Origin: Pseudomonas agronomica
GTDB lineage: Bacteria; Pseudomonadota; Gammaproteobacteria; Pseudomonadales; Pseudomonadaceae
Assembly: GCF_025917275.1 (NCBI RefSeq)
Contig: NZ_JAOSHO010000018.1
Location: forward strand, 1-32,381
DNA: 32,381 nt
Direction of reading: 5' to 3'
A model generated the notes under the pieces. That model worked only from the letters and a program-made list of their open reading frames with translations, did no database searches and was not told the DNA's origin. Below, one piece after another: positions 19,985-28,622 of the stretch (positions within the stretch are counted from its first letter, which is position 1; every line of letters starts with the position of its first letter). The translations under genes and the position numbers were made by a program.

Positions 19985-21316
19985 ATGCCCAAGCCTGCCG
20001 TTGCGCTCGACTTATTATTGCTGCCGACCTGGTTGGTGCCTGTCGAACCCGCCGGTGTCGTGCTCAAGGATCATGGCTTGGGCATCCGTGATGGCTGCAT
20101 CGTGTTCATCGGGCCACGGGCCGAAGCCATGAAGTGCGATGCCACGCAAGTCCGCGAACTGCCTGGCATGCTGCTCAGCCCGGGCCTGGTGAACGCCCAC
20201 GGCCACGCGGCAATGACGCTGTTCCGCGGCCTGGCGGATGATTTGCCGCTGATGACCTGGCTCGAACAACACATCTGGCCCGCCGAGGGCAAATGGGTCG
20301 ATGAAGATTTCGTCCGCGACGGCACCGACTTGGCGATCGCCGAGCAGATCCAGGGCGGCATTACCTGTTTCTCCGACATGTACTTCTACCCCAAGGTTGC
20401 CAGCGACCGCGTCCATAACAGCGGCATCCGCGCGCAAATCGCCATCCCGATCCTCGACTTTCCGATACCCGGTGCTGCCAGCGCCGATGACGCCATTCGT
20501 CAGGGCATCGAGCTGTTTGGCGATCTCAAGCACCATCCACGAATCAAAGTCGCATTAGGCCCCCACGCGCCCTACACCGTGGGTGATGAAAACCTGGAGA
20601 AAATCCGGGTGATCGCCGAGGAGCTGGACGCGGCCATCCACATGCATGTTCACGAAACCGCCTTCGAAGTGCAGCAGGCTGTGGAGAACACTGGCGAGCG
20701 GCCTATGGCGCGGCTGGCCCGGCTTGGCCTGCTGGGGCCGCGCTTCCAGGCGGTGCACATGACTCAGGTCAGCGACGAGGACCAGGCCCTGCTGGTAGAA
20801 CACAACTGCAGCGTGATCCATTGCCCGGAATCGAATTTGAAACTGGCGAGCGGTTTCTGCCCTGTGGAACGCCTGTGGCAGGCCGGCGTCAACGTCGCGG
20901 TCGGCACCGACGGCGCGGCAAGCAACAATGACCTGGACCTGCTGGGCGAAACCCGCACCGCCGCCCTGCTGGCGAAAGCCGTCGCCGGCTCGGCCACCGC
21001 GCTGGATGCCCATCGGGCCTTGCGCATGGCCACGCTCAATGGCGCCCGGGCGCTGGGTATCGAGTCGATCGTCGGTTCACTGGAAGTCGGCAAGGCTGCC
21101 GACCTGGTGGCCTTCGACCTGTCCGGCCTGGCGCAACAACCGATCTACGACCCGGTTTCACAGCTGATCTACGCCACCGGCCGCCATTGCGTGAAACACC
21201 TGTGGGTCGCCGGCAAGCCGTTGCTGGAGGACGGTCGCCTGACTCGCATGGACGAGGCGCAACTGACCGCCACGGCGCAGGCCTGGGGCCGCCGGGTGAG
21301 CGGCCAGAACGAATAG
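19985..21316 (+). CDS. mtaD: 5'-methylthioadenosine deaminase (amidohydrolase)
   Basis: A 443-residue TRZ/ATZ-family metal hydrolase. Metal and catalytic residues are in place: His72 and His74 (VNAHGHAA), His221 and Glu224 (HMHVHETA), His258 (AVHMTQ) and Asp309 ([12 protein letters not shown]). The family includes MTA/SAH deaminases, and I recall the P. aeruginosa counterpart (PA3170) being shown to deaminate MTA to methylthioinosine. MTA is the by-product of acyl-homoserine lactone and polyamine synthesis. Its divergence from mtnA fits this role. The upstream ribosome site is weak (GGAAC). It could alternatively prefer another deoxyadenosine. Confidence 0.88.
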   Translation: MPKPAVALDLLLLPTWLVPVEPAGVVLKDHGLGIRDGCIVFIGPRAEAMKCDATQVRELPGMLLSPGLVNAHGHAAMTLFRGLADDLPLMTWLEQHIWPAEGKWVDEDFVRDGTDLAIAEQIQGGITCFSDMYFYPKVASDRVHNSGIRAQIAIPILDFPIPGAASADDAIRQGIELFGDLKHHPRIKVALGPHAPYTVGDENLEKIRVIAEELDAAIHMHVHETAFEVQQAVENTGERPMARLARLGLLGPRFQAVHMTQVSDEDQALLVEHNCSVIHCPESNLKLASGFCPVERLWQAGVNVAVGTDGAASNNDLDLLGETRTAALLAKAVAGSATALDAHRALRMATLNGARALGIESIVGSLEVGKAADLVAFDLSGLAQQPIYDPVSQLIYATGRHCVKHLWVAGKPLLEDGRLTRMDEAQLTATAQAWGRRVSGQNE

Positions 21317-21320
21317 CACG

Positions 21321-21342
21321 CCCCTTGAGCCACGGCTCGGGG
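21321..21342 (+). terminator. Weak hairpin between mtaD and ubiG
   Basis: CCCC-TT-GAGC-CACG-GCTC-GGGG folds with a two-base bulge and is followed within ten bases by a T-rich stretch (TTTTTC). It follows the mtaD stop by four bases. It may attenuate read-through into ubiG; the bulge and gap lower confidence. Confidence 0.4.
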
Positions 21343-21376
21343 TTACTGATTTTTCAAGTTTTTCGAGGATCTGCAC

Positions 21377-22075
21377 ATGAGCAACGTCGACCACGCTGAA
21401 ATCGCCAAGTTCGAAGCCCTGGCCCATCGCTGGTGGGACCGCGAGAGCGAATTCAAACCGCTGCATGACATCAACCCGCTGCGGGTCAACTGGATTGACG
21501 AGCGGGTCAGCCTGGCCGGCAAGAAAGTCCTCGACGTCGGCTGTGGCGGCGGCATTCTCAGCGAAGCCATGGCCCTGCGCGGCGCCACGGTCATGGGTAT
21601 CGACATGGGCGAGGCACCGCTGGCGGTCGCTCAATTGCATCAACTGGAGTCCGGCGTCAGCGTCGAATATCGGCAGATCACCGCCGAAGCCCTGGCCGAG
21701 GAAATGCCCGGCCAGTTCGACGTGGTGACGTGCCTGGAGATGCTTGAACACGTGCCAGACCCTTCGTCGGTAATCCGCGCCTGCTTCCAGATGGTCAAGC
21801 CCGGCGGCCAGGTGTTCTTCTCCACCATCAACCGCAACCCGAAGGCCTACCTGTTCGCGATTATCGGCGCCGAATACATCATGAAGCTGCTGCCACGCGG
21901 CACCCATGACTTCAAGAAATTCATCCGGCCTTCCGAACTGGGCGCCTGGAGCCGCATGGCCGGGCTGACCGTCAAGGACATCATCGGCCTGACCTACAAC
22001 CCGCTGACCAAGCACTACAAGCTGGCCGCCGACGTTGACGTCAACTACATGATCCAGACCCTGCGCGAGGAATAA
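21377..22075 (+). CDS. ubiG: Ubiquinone biosynthesis O-methyltransferase
   Basis: A 232-residue SAM-dependent methyltransferase acting twice in ubiquinone synthesis, on the 2-polyprenyl-6-hydroxyphenol and on 3-demethylubiquinol. The SAM motif VLDVGCGGG is at 51-59 and EMLEHVPDP follows as post-I/II motifs. The N-terminal [19 protein letters not shown] block and the [12 protein letters not shown] block are specific to UbiG. GAGGAT precedes the ATG. It is four bases upstream of mupP, so they form an operon. Confidence 0.97.
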   Translation: MSNVDHAEIAKFEALAHRWWDRESEFKPLHDINPLRVNWIDERVSLAGKKVLDVGCGGGILSEAMALRGATVMGIDMGEAPLAVAQLHQLESGVSVEYRQITAEALAEEMPGQFDVVTCLEMLEHVPDPSSVIRACFQMVKPGGQVFFSTINRNPKAYLFAIIGAEYIMKLLPRGTHDFKKFIRPSELGAWSRMAGLTVKDIIGLTYNPLTKHYKLAADVDVNYMIQTLREE

Positions 22076-22079
22076 GTCG

Positions 22080-22751
22080 ATGCGTCTCCAAGCGGTTCTC
22101 TTCGACATGGACGGCACGCTGCTCGACACCGCGCCAGACTTCATCGCCATCTGCCAGGCCATGCGCGCCGACCGTGGCCTGCCGCCGATGAACACCCAGC
22201 ACATCCGCGACGAAATTTCCGGCGGTGCCCGGGCGATGGTCGCTGTGACGTTTTCGATGGACCCGGAATCCCCGGGGTTCGAGGAGCTGCGCCAGGAATT
22301 CCTCGATCGCTACCTTAAAGGTTGCGCGGTCCACAGCCATTTGTTCGATGGCATGGCCGACGTGTTGGCCGACATCGAGGCGGCCAACCTGATCTGGGGC
22401 GTGGTCACCAACAAGCCGGTACGTTTTGCCGAGCCGATCATGCAGCAGTTGGGCCTGGCCGAGCGTTCGAAAGTGTTGATTTGCCCGGACCATGTGAAAA
22501 ACAGCAAGCCAGACCCTGAGCCGTTGATCCTGGCGTGCAAGATGCTCGACCTGGACCCGGCCAGCGTGCTGTTCGTGGGGGATGACCTGCGGGACATTGA
22601 GTCCGGCCGCAGCGCCGGCACCAAGACCTGCGCGGTGACCTACGGCTACATCCACCCGGACGACAACCCCAAGCACTGGGGCGCGGATGTGGTGATCGAC
22701 CATCCCCTGGCCCTGCGTGAAGTGCTGGATAACGCGCTGTGCAGTTGCTGA
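22080..22751 (+). CDS. mupP: MupP, N-acetylmuramic acid 6-phosphate phosphatase
   Basis: A 223-residue HAD-family phosphatase. Motif I is FDMDGTLLD with Asp9 and Asp11, motif II Thr lies in VVTNKP, the conserved Lys is in KPDP, and motif IV is GDDLRD. The family was long called phosphoglycolate phosphatase (Gph). In pseudomonads the copy next to ubiG is MupP, which makes MurNAc in the AmgK-MurU cell-wall recycling route that bypasses de novo UDP-MurNAc synthesis and affects fosfomycin and beta-lactam response. I assign MupP on the ubiG link, which is knowledge of the family rather than proof. Its ribosome site is inside the ubiG end. Confidence 0.85.
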   Translation: MRLQAVLFDMDGTLLDTAPDFIAICQAMRADRGLPPMNTQHIRDEISGGARAMVAVTFSMDPESPGFEELRQEFLDRYLKGCAVHSHLFDGMADVLADIEAANLIWGVVTNKPVRFAEPIMQQLGLAERSKVLICPDHVKNSKPDPEPLILACKMLDLDPASVLFVGDDLRDIESGRSAGTKTCAVTYGYIHPDDNPKHWGADVVIDHPLALREVLDNALCSC

Positions 22752-22761
22752 TCTGAGTACC

Positions 22762-22870
22762 GCTTTTGTGGCGAGGGAGCTTGCTCCCGCTCGGCGACGA
22801 GGTCGACGCCAATTAGCTCAGGGGGACCGCTTCGCGGTCCAGCGGGAGCAAGCTCCCTCGCCACAAAAGC
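22762..22870. repeat. REPIN of a second REP family, with inner hairpin
   Basis: Perfect 30-bp arms (22762-22791 and 22841-22870), core GAGGGAGC-TT-GCTCCC, flank a 49-base centre. This is a different family from the GTGGGAGCGAGC type. The centre has its own hairpin GGACCGC-TTC-GCGGTCC at 22824-22840. It lies between mupP and the SDR gene and could end or stabilise the ubiG-mupP transcript. Confidence 0.93.
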
Positions 22871-22930
22871 TCCTGACCATGACTGCTCTGCCCGCACAGT
22901 ACCGTGCCGCTTATTTGTTGAGGTTTCTTT

Positions 22931-23671
22931 ATGTTTGACTACTCCGCCCGCCCCGACCTGCTCGAAGGCCGCGTCATTCTGGTCACCGGTGCCGGCCGTG
23001 GTATCGGAGCGGCTGCCGCCAAGGCTTATGCCGCCCATGGCGCCACCGTGCTGTTGTTGGGCAAGACCGAGGCCAACCTGACCCAGGTCTACGACGAAAT
23101 CGAAGCGGCCGGCCATCCACAGCCGGCGGTGATCCCCTTCAACCTCGAAACCGCCCTGCCCCATCAATACGATGAACTGGCCGCCATGATCGAGACCGAG
23201 TTCGGCCACCTTGACGGCTTGCTGCACAACGCCTCGATTATCGGCCCACGCACGCCGCTGGAGCAGTTGTCCGGTGAGAATTTCATGCGCGTGATGCACG
23301 TGAACGTCAACGCCATGTTCATGCTCACCAGCACACTGCTGCCATTGCTGAAGCTGTCCAAGGACGCGTCCGTGGTGTTCACCTCCAGCAGCGTCGGGCG
23401 CAAGGGCCGGGCGTATTGGGGGGCTTATGGCGTCTCCAAGTTCGCCACCGAAGGGCTGATGCAGACGCTCGCCGACGAAGTAGACACCGTTGCGCCGGTG
23501 CGCTCCAACAGCATCAACCCCGGCGCCACCCGCACCAGCATGCGGGCCCAGGCCTATCCGGGGGAAAATCCGCTCAACAACCCGACGCCTGAAGAAATCA
23601 TGCCGGTCTACCTGTACCTGATGGGGCCGGACAGCCAAGGCGTCAATGGCCAGGCTTTCAACGCGCAATAA
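22931..23671 (+). CDS. YciK-like short-chain dehydrogenase/reductase
   Basis: A 246-residue classical SDR. The nucleotide site TGAGRGIG is at 19-26, HNAS at 99-102, and the active site is Ser152-154, Tyr166 and Lys170 (YGVSK). Arg in GRGIG favours NADP(H). The RPDLLEGRVILVTGAGRGIG start is typical of YciK, whose substrate is unknown. TTGAGG precedes the ATG. It follows mupP across a REPIN and is followed by a strong hairpin. A specific metabolic role cannot be given. Confidence 0.9.
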   Translation: MFDYSARPDLLEGRVILVTGAGRGIGAAAAKAYAAHGATVLLLGKTEANLTQVYDEIEAAGHPQPAVIPFNLETALPHQYDELAAMIETEFGHLDGLLHNASIIGPRTPLEQLSGENFMRVMHVNVNAMFMLTSTLLPLLKLSKDASVVFTSSSVGRKGRAYWGAYGVSKFATEGLMQTLADEVDTVAPVRSNSINPGATRTSMRAQAYPGENPLNNPTPEEIMPVYLYLMGPDSQGVNGQAFNAQ

Positions 23672-24025
23672 CTGCTACCTCTCGTCGCGGCGGTTTACCG
23701 TCGCGGCGCAGTCACTTCCGGTGCATCACCCAGCGAAGCGCCAAGACCTTGCCGTCCGCCGCCCCTCTTGTTGCCCCTCACCCGACGGTAAGATGCTGAT
23801 TTTTTGCGTGTTTTTTTAAAGATGAACCGAATGGCACGACTTTCGCTCTAACTACTCAAGCACGCCATGTCCGGCAAGCAATGGACGTTGAGACGGGATC
23901 CGCCAGTGCAAGAAGCGGACTAAACTCAGATCAATGTCCCTCGGGACTGATGGATCAGTACGACGCGTAGCCCAGTGCCGCTTCACCCGCCGGCCAGGAT
24001 CGACTCAGTTAGGGGCTCACGCCAT
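23672..24025. other. Spacer between the SDR and GGDEF genes
   Basis: No gene is supported in these 354 bases. It holds a terminator-like hairpin at 23683-23708, T-rich runs around 23798-23818 that could form part of a promoter, and a GTCCC/GGGAC inverted repeat at 23936-23947 about 80 bases before the GGDEF gene start. No further signal was recognised. Confidence 0.6.
23683..23708 (+). terminator. GC-rich hairpin after the SDR gene
   Basis: An 11-bp stem with two G-U pairs, CGTCGCGGCGG with CCGTCGCGGCG, closes a TTTA loop. There is no U-run after it, so it is either a weak intrinsic terminator or an mRNA-end stabiliser. It begins 12 bases past the stop. Confidence 0.6.
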
Positions 24026-24952
24026 ATGAAAACGCCCACGCAGACCAATGCGATCGACTTTGACAGCGCCAAGCTGCAGCGCCTGGGCCTTGCCCAGCCG
24101 TCGCCGCTCGTGACACGGCCCGTCAGCCTTTCACAACTGCGCCAGCAATTGAGCCAGCAGTTGCAGACCAGCTTGGAGCCGCAACGGATCCTCGGTCTGT
24201 TCTTCCGCGAAGTGCAGCGGCTGGTGCCCCTGGATGCGCTGGCCTACCAGCACAAACCCAGCGACCTGCGCCTCGAATTCGGCCAGCGCGGACACCACAG
24301 CCTCAGTTATAACCTTAGCCATGAAGGCGAACACTTGGGTGAACTGGTGTTCCGCCGCAACCAGCGCTTCGCCAACTCGGAGCAGAGCGAACTCGAGTCG
24401 ATACTCTCCACGCTGTTTTTCCCGCTGCGCAACGCCTTGCTCTATCGCGCCGCCACGCAAAGCGCCTTGCGCGATCCGCTGACCGGTACCGGCAACCGTA
24501 TCGCCATGGACCAGACGCTGGAGCGTGAGATCGACATGGCCAGGCGTCACATGCAGCCACTGTCGCTGTTGATGCTGGACATCGACCATTTCAAGCGCAT
24601 CAATGACACTCACGGACACGGTGTCGGCGACGAAGTGCTAAAAGCAGTTGCCGACTCGATCAAGAGCCAACTGCGCAACGTGGACATGGTGTTCCGGTTT
24701 GGTGGCGAAGAGTTCCTGATCCTGCTGGCCAACACCAGCCGGGAAGCGGCGGCCATGGTGGGGGAACGGCTGCGTTATGCCGCCCAGACCCAGGACTATT
24801 TCGCCGGTGGAACGAGAATCGAACTGACCGTCAGCCTCGGATGCGCGACTTTGCTGCCAGGTGAGTCCGCTGAAAGCCTGTTGCGCCGGGCCGACAGTGC
24901 GCTGTACGTGGCCAAGCGCGAGGGCCGGAACCGGCTGACGATGGCGGGCTGA
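24026..24952 (+). CDS. GGDEF-domain diguanylate cyclase (PA3177-like)
   Basis: A 308-residue protein without membrane segments. The N-terminal 140 residues are a GAF-like sensory region with no clear ligand motif. The GGDEF domain is at about 145-305: DPLTGTGNR (150-158), LDIDHFK (184-190), active site GGEEF (226-230) and the inhibitory site RxxD as RNVD (217-220), five residues before it. The cyclase should therefore be active and feedback-inhibited by c-di-GMP. ATG 24026 is chosen over the start 17 codons upstream because AGGGG precedes it and the extra part is not family-like. In the P. aeruginosa order I recall, this corresponds to PA3177. It ends in a REP cluster convergent with undA. 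Confidence 0.88.
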   Translation: MKTPTQTNAIDFDSAKLQRLGLAQPSPLVTRPVSLSQLRQQLSQQLQTSLEPQRILGLFFREVQRLVPLDALAYQHKPSDLRLEFGQRGHHSLSYNLSHEGEHLGELVFRRNQRFANSEQSELESILSTLFFPLRNALLYRAATQSALRDPLTGTGNRIAMDQTLEREIDMARRHMQPLSLLMLDIDHFKRINDTHGHGVGDEVLKAVADSIKSQLRNVDMVFRFGGEEFLILLANTSREAAAMVGERLRYAAQTQDYFAGGTRIELTVSLGCATLLPGESAESLLRRADSALYVAKREGRNRLTMAG

Positions 24953-25311
24953 GGCTTGTTCTGCTTCCCGCCGACACACCGCCTTCGCGAGCAAGCTCGC
25001 TCCCACAAGGGATTGGCGGCGTTCTTAAAAATCACGGCCACCACAAAAACCAATGTGGGAGCGAGCTTGCTCCGGGCGGCGTTCCGACGAAGGGGCCGGA
25101 TCAGTCAACGCAAGGTCGACAGTCAGACCGCCATCGCGAGCAAGCTCGCTCCCACAAGGGATTGGCGGTGCACTTGAAATTTCTGAGCACCACAAAACCA
25201 ATGTGGGAGCGAGCCTGCTCGCGAAAGCGGTCTGACCGTCGACCTTGCGTTGATTGATCGGGCCCCTTCGCGAGCAGGCTCGCTCCCACAGGAGGGTCAA
25301 GCTATTGGGGA
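24953..25311. repeat. Convergent intergenic region filled by a nested REP cluster
   Basis: Five REP units lie in 309 bases: 24984-25008, 25054-25073 (variant), 25132-25156, 25202-25224 and 25267-25292. The unit at 24983-25064 recurs as an imperfect direct copy at 25132-25213. In addition, 25088-25156 and 25202-25270 are imperfect inverted copies of about 68 bp, both with TCAACGCAAGGTCGAC inside. Duplication of REP pairs by slippage or RAYT activity explains this best. No gene is supported here. The convergent genes probably end on these hairpins. Confidence 0.9.
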
Positions 25312-26115
25312 TCAGCTACCCGCCAACGCCAGGCGTTCGCGGCTGGGCGCGGTTTTCTCTACAGCGCCCGAGTGTTCCAATTGCATGCAGCGCTCCAGGA
25401 ACAGGTACATGTAGTCGTAGCTTTTGCAGACGGCCTGGCGCAGTTCCATCTGCAACGACTTGCTCGGATTCATGCCAGCCAGGGTGCAGATGATTTCCAG
25501 CGCTTCCCAAGGATGGGCATCGTCATACTGGGCATGCATCTTCAGCCATTTCATGGCCCGCTTGCGGTCTTCCTCGGCGAACGCCGCGGCATAGACGCCA
25601 CTGGAACAGACCACCGCCGACCACTCCCCGGTCGCGCCCTCGATGGCGTAGTTGGTCGCGGCAATCGCCACGATCAACGAGTCCGCCGAGCTGGTGTGCC
25701 AGCACCAATGACTCAACGCATGCAGCTCAGGTGGCACCTGCTGCGCCTGCAGATCTTCGAGTGTCACGCCATGAGCGGCGCTCCAGTTCACCCAATAATC
25801 GGCATGATTGAGTTCGACACGAATGTTGCGCATCAGCCAGCGGCGCGCCATGTCCTCGCCGGGATGGCGGGCAAAGCGTGTCTTGGTGAGGTTTTGTGCC
25901 ATGTACAAGGCGAACTGTTCGACGACGGGCCAACCACCGATAAGGTAGTGGCGCATGGTCTTGGCGCTGAGCTTATTGTCGCGCATGCGTTGATACAGTT
26001 CGTGTTCTACAACCCGGCGCTTGCTCTCGCCGCAATCTGCAATGAGCTGCTGTGCCCATTGCGGATAGCTCTTGGCGTCCATGAGCGGGCCTGTTCGGTT
26101 GAATGTGTCGATCAC
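25312..26115 (-). CDS. undA: UndA, medium-chain fatty acid decarboxylase making 1-undecene
   Basis: A 267-residue TENA/PqqC-fold (heme-oxygenase-like) non-heme iron protein. The fold's carboxylate/histidine set is complete: Glu101 and His104 (ELNHADYW), Glu159 (NYAIEGATG), and His194, Asp198 and His201 (HAQYDDAH), with Glu66 nearby. I recall Glu101, His104 and His194 as the iron ligands of P. protegens UndA, which converts lauric acid to volatile 1-undecene, CO2 and water. Numbering from GTG 26115 reproduces these positions, and AAGGAG precedes that GTG; the start 14 codons upstream has no such support. Databases often mislabel it TenA-like regulator. It lies 47 bases after an RbdA-like gene. 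PqqC itself is excluded, since it lacks these ligands and has other neighbours. Confidence 0.85.
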   Translation of the reverse strand: MIDTFNRTGPLMDAKSYPQWAQQLIADCGESKRRVVEHELYQRMRDNKLSAKTMRHYLIGGWPVVEQFALYMAQNLTKTRFARHPGEDMARRWLMRNIRVELNHADYWVNWSAAHGVTLEDLQAQQVPPELHALSHWCWHTSSADSLIVAIAATNYAIEGATGEWSAVVCSSGVYAAAFAEEDRKRAMKWLKMHAQYDDAHPWEALEIICTLAGMNPSKSLQMELRQAVCKSYDYMYLFLERCMQLEHSGAVEKTAPSRERLALAGS

Positions 26116-26162
26116 TGTCGGGCTCCTTTTGATTGTGATTTTTCTGCGGATCAACAAGAGGT

Positions 26163-28622
26163 TCAGCGGAACGTGCCGGGGGCCTTGAACAACAACGGCT
26201 GAGGCCTGGCCGGCCTACATTGCAACGTGTCACAGGTAAACATCTGCGGTCGCTCGATGACATACCCCTGAGCGTAGTCCACACCAATTTCCAGCAATGC
26301 CTGCTCGATCTGGGCCGTTTCAACAAACTCGGCAATCGTACGCTTACCCATGACGTGGCCGATATGATTAATCACTTCGACCATTGCCCGGTTGATCGGG
26401 TCGTCCAGCATATCCTTTACGAAACTCCCGTCGATCTTCAAGAAGTCTACAGGTAAATGTTTCAAGTAGGCGAATGAAGACATTCCGGCACAAAAGTCAT
26501 CCAGCGAAAAATAACAGCCCAAGCCTTTGAGTTCATTGATAAAGCGGATCGCGCTACCCAGATTCGAAATGGCGCTGGTCTCGGTAATTTCAAAACAAAT
26601 CATTTCCGGCGGAATCGAGTACGCCGCGAACTGTTTACGCAAGAAGTCCAGGAATGCCTGATCTCCTATAGTAGTGCCTGACAGATTAATCGCACACATC
26701 GCCAACGGACCTTGCCGGGATTCGTTCAGGCACTGGCGGATGATCCTGAAGACATTCTCCACCACCCAGCGGTCCAGGGACGTCATCAAGCCATAGCGTT
26801 CAGCCGCCGGGATGAAACTGTCGGGCAGAATCATCCGCCCTGCCTCGTCATGCAGGCGCAGCAATATCTCGATATGCCCACCGCCATGATCCCCCGGGCC
26901 CAATGCGGCGATTTCCTGGGCATAAAGGCAGAAACGGTTTTCCTCCAGGGCCATGTGCAAGCGCTGCACCCAGGCCATCTCGCCGAAGCGCAGGGACAAC
27001 TCCGAGTCGTCGGCATGGTAGACCTGGACCCGGTTGCGCCCCTTTTCCTTGGCCATGTAGCAGGCCATGTCGGCGGCACGCAGGGATGCCTCCAAGGTGG
27101 TCGGGCTCTGGGCGATATGCACCAGGCCGATACTCACGGTGGTCACGAATGGCCGGCCTTTCCACACGAAATGCAGGTTCTGTACGGTCTGGCGCAGGCC
27201 TTCGGCAATTTTCTCCGCGGCCTCCGGCGAGCAGTTTTCCAACAAGATGCCGAATTCATCACCGCCCAATCGCGCCAGCGTGTCGTTTTCCCGCAACCCC
27301 GATTGCAGCAATGCGCAAATATGTCGCAACAACTCGTCACCGGCCGCATGGCCACAAGTGTCGTTGACCAGCTTGAACTGATCCAGGTCGAGAAACATGA
27401 GGGCGTGGCGCCCGACCTGGCGAGTCAGGTTATGCAGCGCTTGTTCGAGGCGGTATTCGAATTCTCGGCGGTTCGCCAGGCCGGTCAGGGCATCGTGGGT
27501 GGCTTGCCAGGACAGATTGGCAATGTACTGGCGTTCCTGGGTCATGTCGTGCAGCACCAACACCGCGCCACTGACCTTGCCGGCGTGGCGGATCGGCGCC
27601 CCCACCAGGGTGACCGACACCGTGCTGCCGTCCAGGCGCTGGATCAACTTTGAATGCTCGCTGCCACCCCCCAATCGTCCGCTCAGGATATGCTCGATCA
27701 AAGTCAGCCCTTCAGTCTGGGCATTGTCGTCAAGCAGATTGAACAGCGCCGCCAGGGGTAGCCCGGTGGCGTGCTCGGCTTTCCAGTGCGTCATCGCTTC
27801 CGCGGCGGGGTTCATGTAGGCAATGGCGCCCTCGACGTCAGTGGTGATCACGCCGTCGCCAATCGATTGCAAGGTGATCTGGGCCCGCTCCTTCTCCAAC
27901 TGAAGCGCATTGGCGAAGACCTGCCGCTGGGCCAGCAGTTTATGGGTGCGCAACAGCGCGAGGACAATCAACCCAAGGGCCGTGGCGAAATTGGTCACCA
28001 GCAACAGGCGCAGGATAAACCGCGACCCCTCGCCCAGGGCATCGCTGAATGCCTTCGCGGCGGGGGTGACGGAATCGTTGATGGCGTAGATCTGTGCCTT
28101 CCAGCCGCGAATATCGGTTTCCGAGGCTTGGCCGGCGCTGATGCTGGCGTGCATCTGCCGGGCGACGTTGTCCAGTTCAATCAGGTAGCCATCCCCCACC
28201 GTCCAGAGGTCAATGGCTTCTTCCAGGTAGCTGAAATGACGGAAATTGAGATAAAGCCAGATGACGCTGGCTACGTCGTCAGGGTGGTTGCCACCCTTGA
28301 GGATCCCGGCCCGCGCGGCCTCGAGATCAGGTGGCTCACGATCCAGCGCGACCCGCAGCTCATGACCACCTTCGGGCACAGCGATGGCTTGCTGATACTT
28401 TAGAAAAATCGCCTCGTCACGGCTGTCAGCGTAGAGATTGAGATAATAAATAGCGTCTTTCTGGCCCTTGGACCAGAGGCTTTCCCCTGCTACATAACCG
28501 CGAACTGCGGACAATACGTAAAGGCTGACACCTCCAAGCAAGGCTTGAAATAGGACAACGGCGATAAAGGGCCAGACAATGCCCAACAACCGTGGCGTTC
28601 CGAGAGTCCGCTTTTGCTTCAT
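26163..28622 (-). CDS. rbdA: RbdA-like membrane PAS-GGDEF-EAL protein
   Basis: An 819-residue inner-membrane c-di-GMP enzyme. TM1 is at about 13-37, a periplasmic helical sensor at 38-200, TM2 at 203-223, a PAS domain at about 245-365, GGDEF at 370-530 and EAL at 548-795. The GGDEF site GGDEF (453-457) and RxxD site (444-447) are intact. EAL reads EIL (585-587), but all catalytic residues seen are kept: Asn646, Glu678, Asp708, Asp709, Lys729, Glu765 and QGY (785-787). It may therefore do both reactions. ATG 28622 has AAGGGA upstream. The ABC exporter gene beside it and the architecture match what I recall of P. aeruginosa RbdA (PA0861/PA0860), a biofilm-dispersal phosphodiesterase. The symbol is an inference. 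Confidence 0.85.
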   Translation of the reverse strand: MKQKRTLGTPRLLGIVWPFIAVVLFQALLGGVSLYVLSAVRGYVAGESLWSKGQKDAIYYLNLYADSRDEAIFLKYQQAIAVPEGGHELRVALDREPPDLEAARAGILKGGNHPDDVASVIWLYLNFRHFSYLEEAIDLWTVGDGYLIELDNVARQMHASISAGQASETDIRGWKAQIYAINDSVTPAAKAFSDALGEGSRFILRLLLVTNFATALGLIVLALLRTHKLLAQRQVFANALQLEKERAQITLQSIGDGVITTDVEGAIAYMNPAAEAMTHWKAEHATGLPLAALFNLLDDNAQTEGLTLIEHILSGRLGGGSEHSKLIQRLDGSTVSVTLVGAPIRHAGKVSGAVLVLHDMTQERQYIANLSWQATHDALTGLANRREFEYRLEQALHNLTRQVGRHALMFLDLDQFKLVNDTCGHAAGDELLRHICALLQSGLRENDTLARLGGDEFGILLENCSPEAAEKIAEGLRQTVQNLHFVWKGRPFVTTVSIGLVHIAQSPTTLEASLRAADMACYMAKEKGRNRVQVYHADDSELSLRFGEMAWVQRLHMALEENRFCLYAQEIAALGPGDHGGGHIEILLRLHDEAGRMILPDSFIPAAERYGLMTSLDRWVVENVFRIIRQCLNESRQGPLAMCAINLSGTTIGDQAFLDFLRKQFAAYSIPPEMICFEITETSAISNLGSAIRFINELKGLGCYFSLDDFCAGMSSFAYLKHLPVDFLKIDGSFVKDMLDDPINRAMVEVINHIGHVMGKRTIAEFVETAQIEQALLEIGVDYAQGYVIERPQMFTCDTLQCRPARPQPLLFKAPGTFR

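Noticed and set aside
24984..25292. CRISPR-like spacing of repeats
   Set aside because: The units are inverted palindromes with unequal spacing, no uniform spacers and no cas genes; they are REP elements.
24796..25306. Short open frames across the REP cluster
   Set aside because: They translate REP palindromes (for example GASLLAK or REQARSH repeats), a known artefact.
24953..25311. Prophage or insertion-sequence boundary
   Set aside because: No transposase, integrase or target duplication is visible; the repeats are REP units only.
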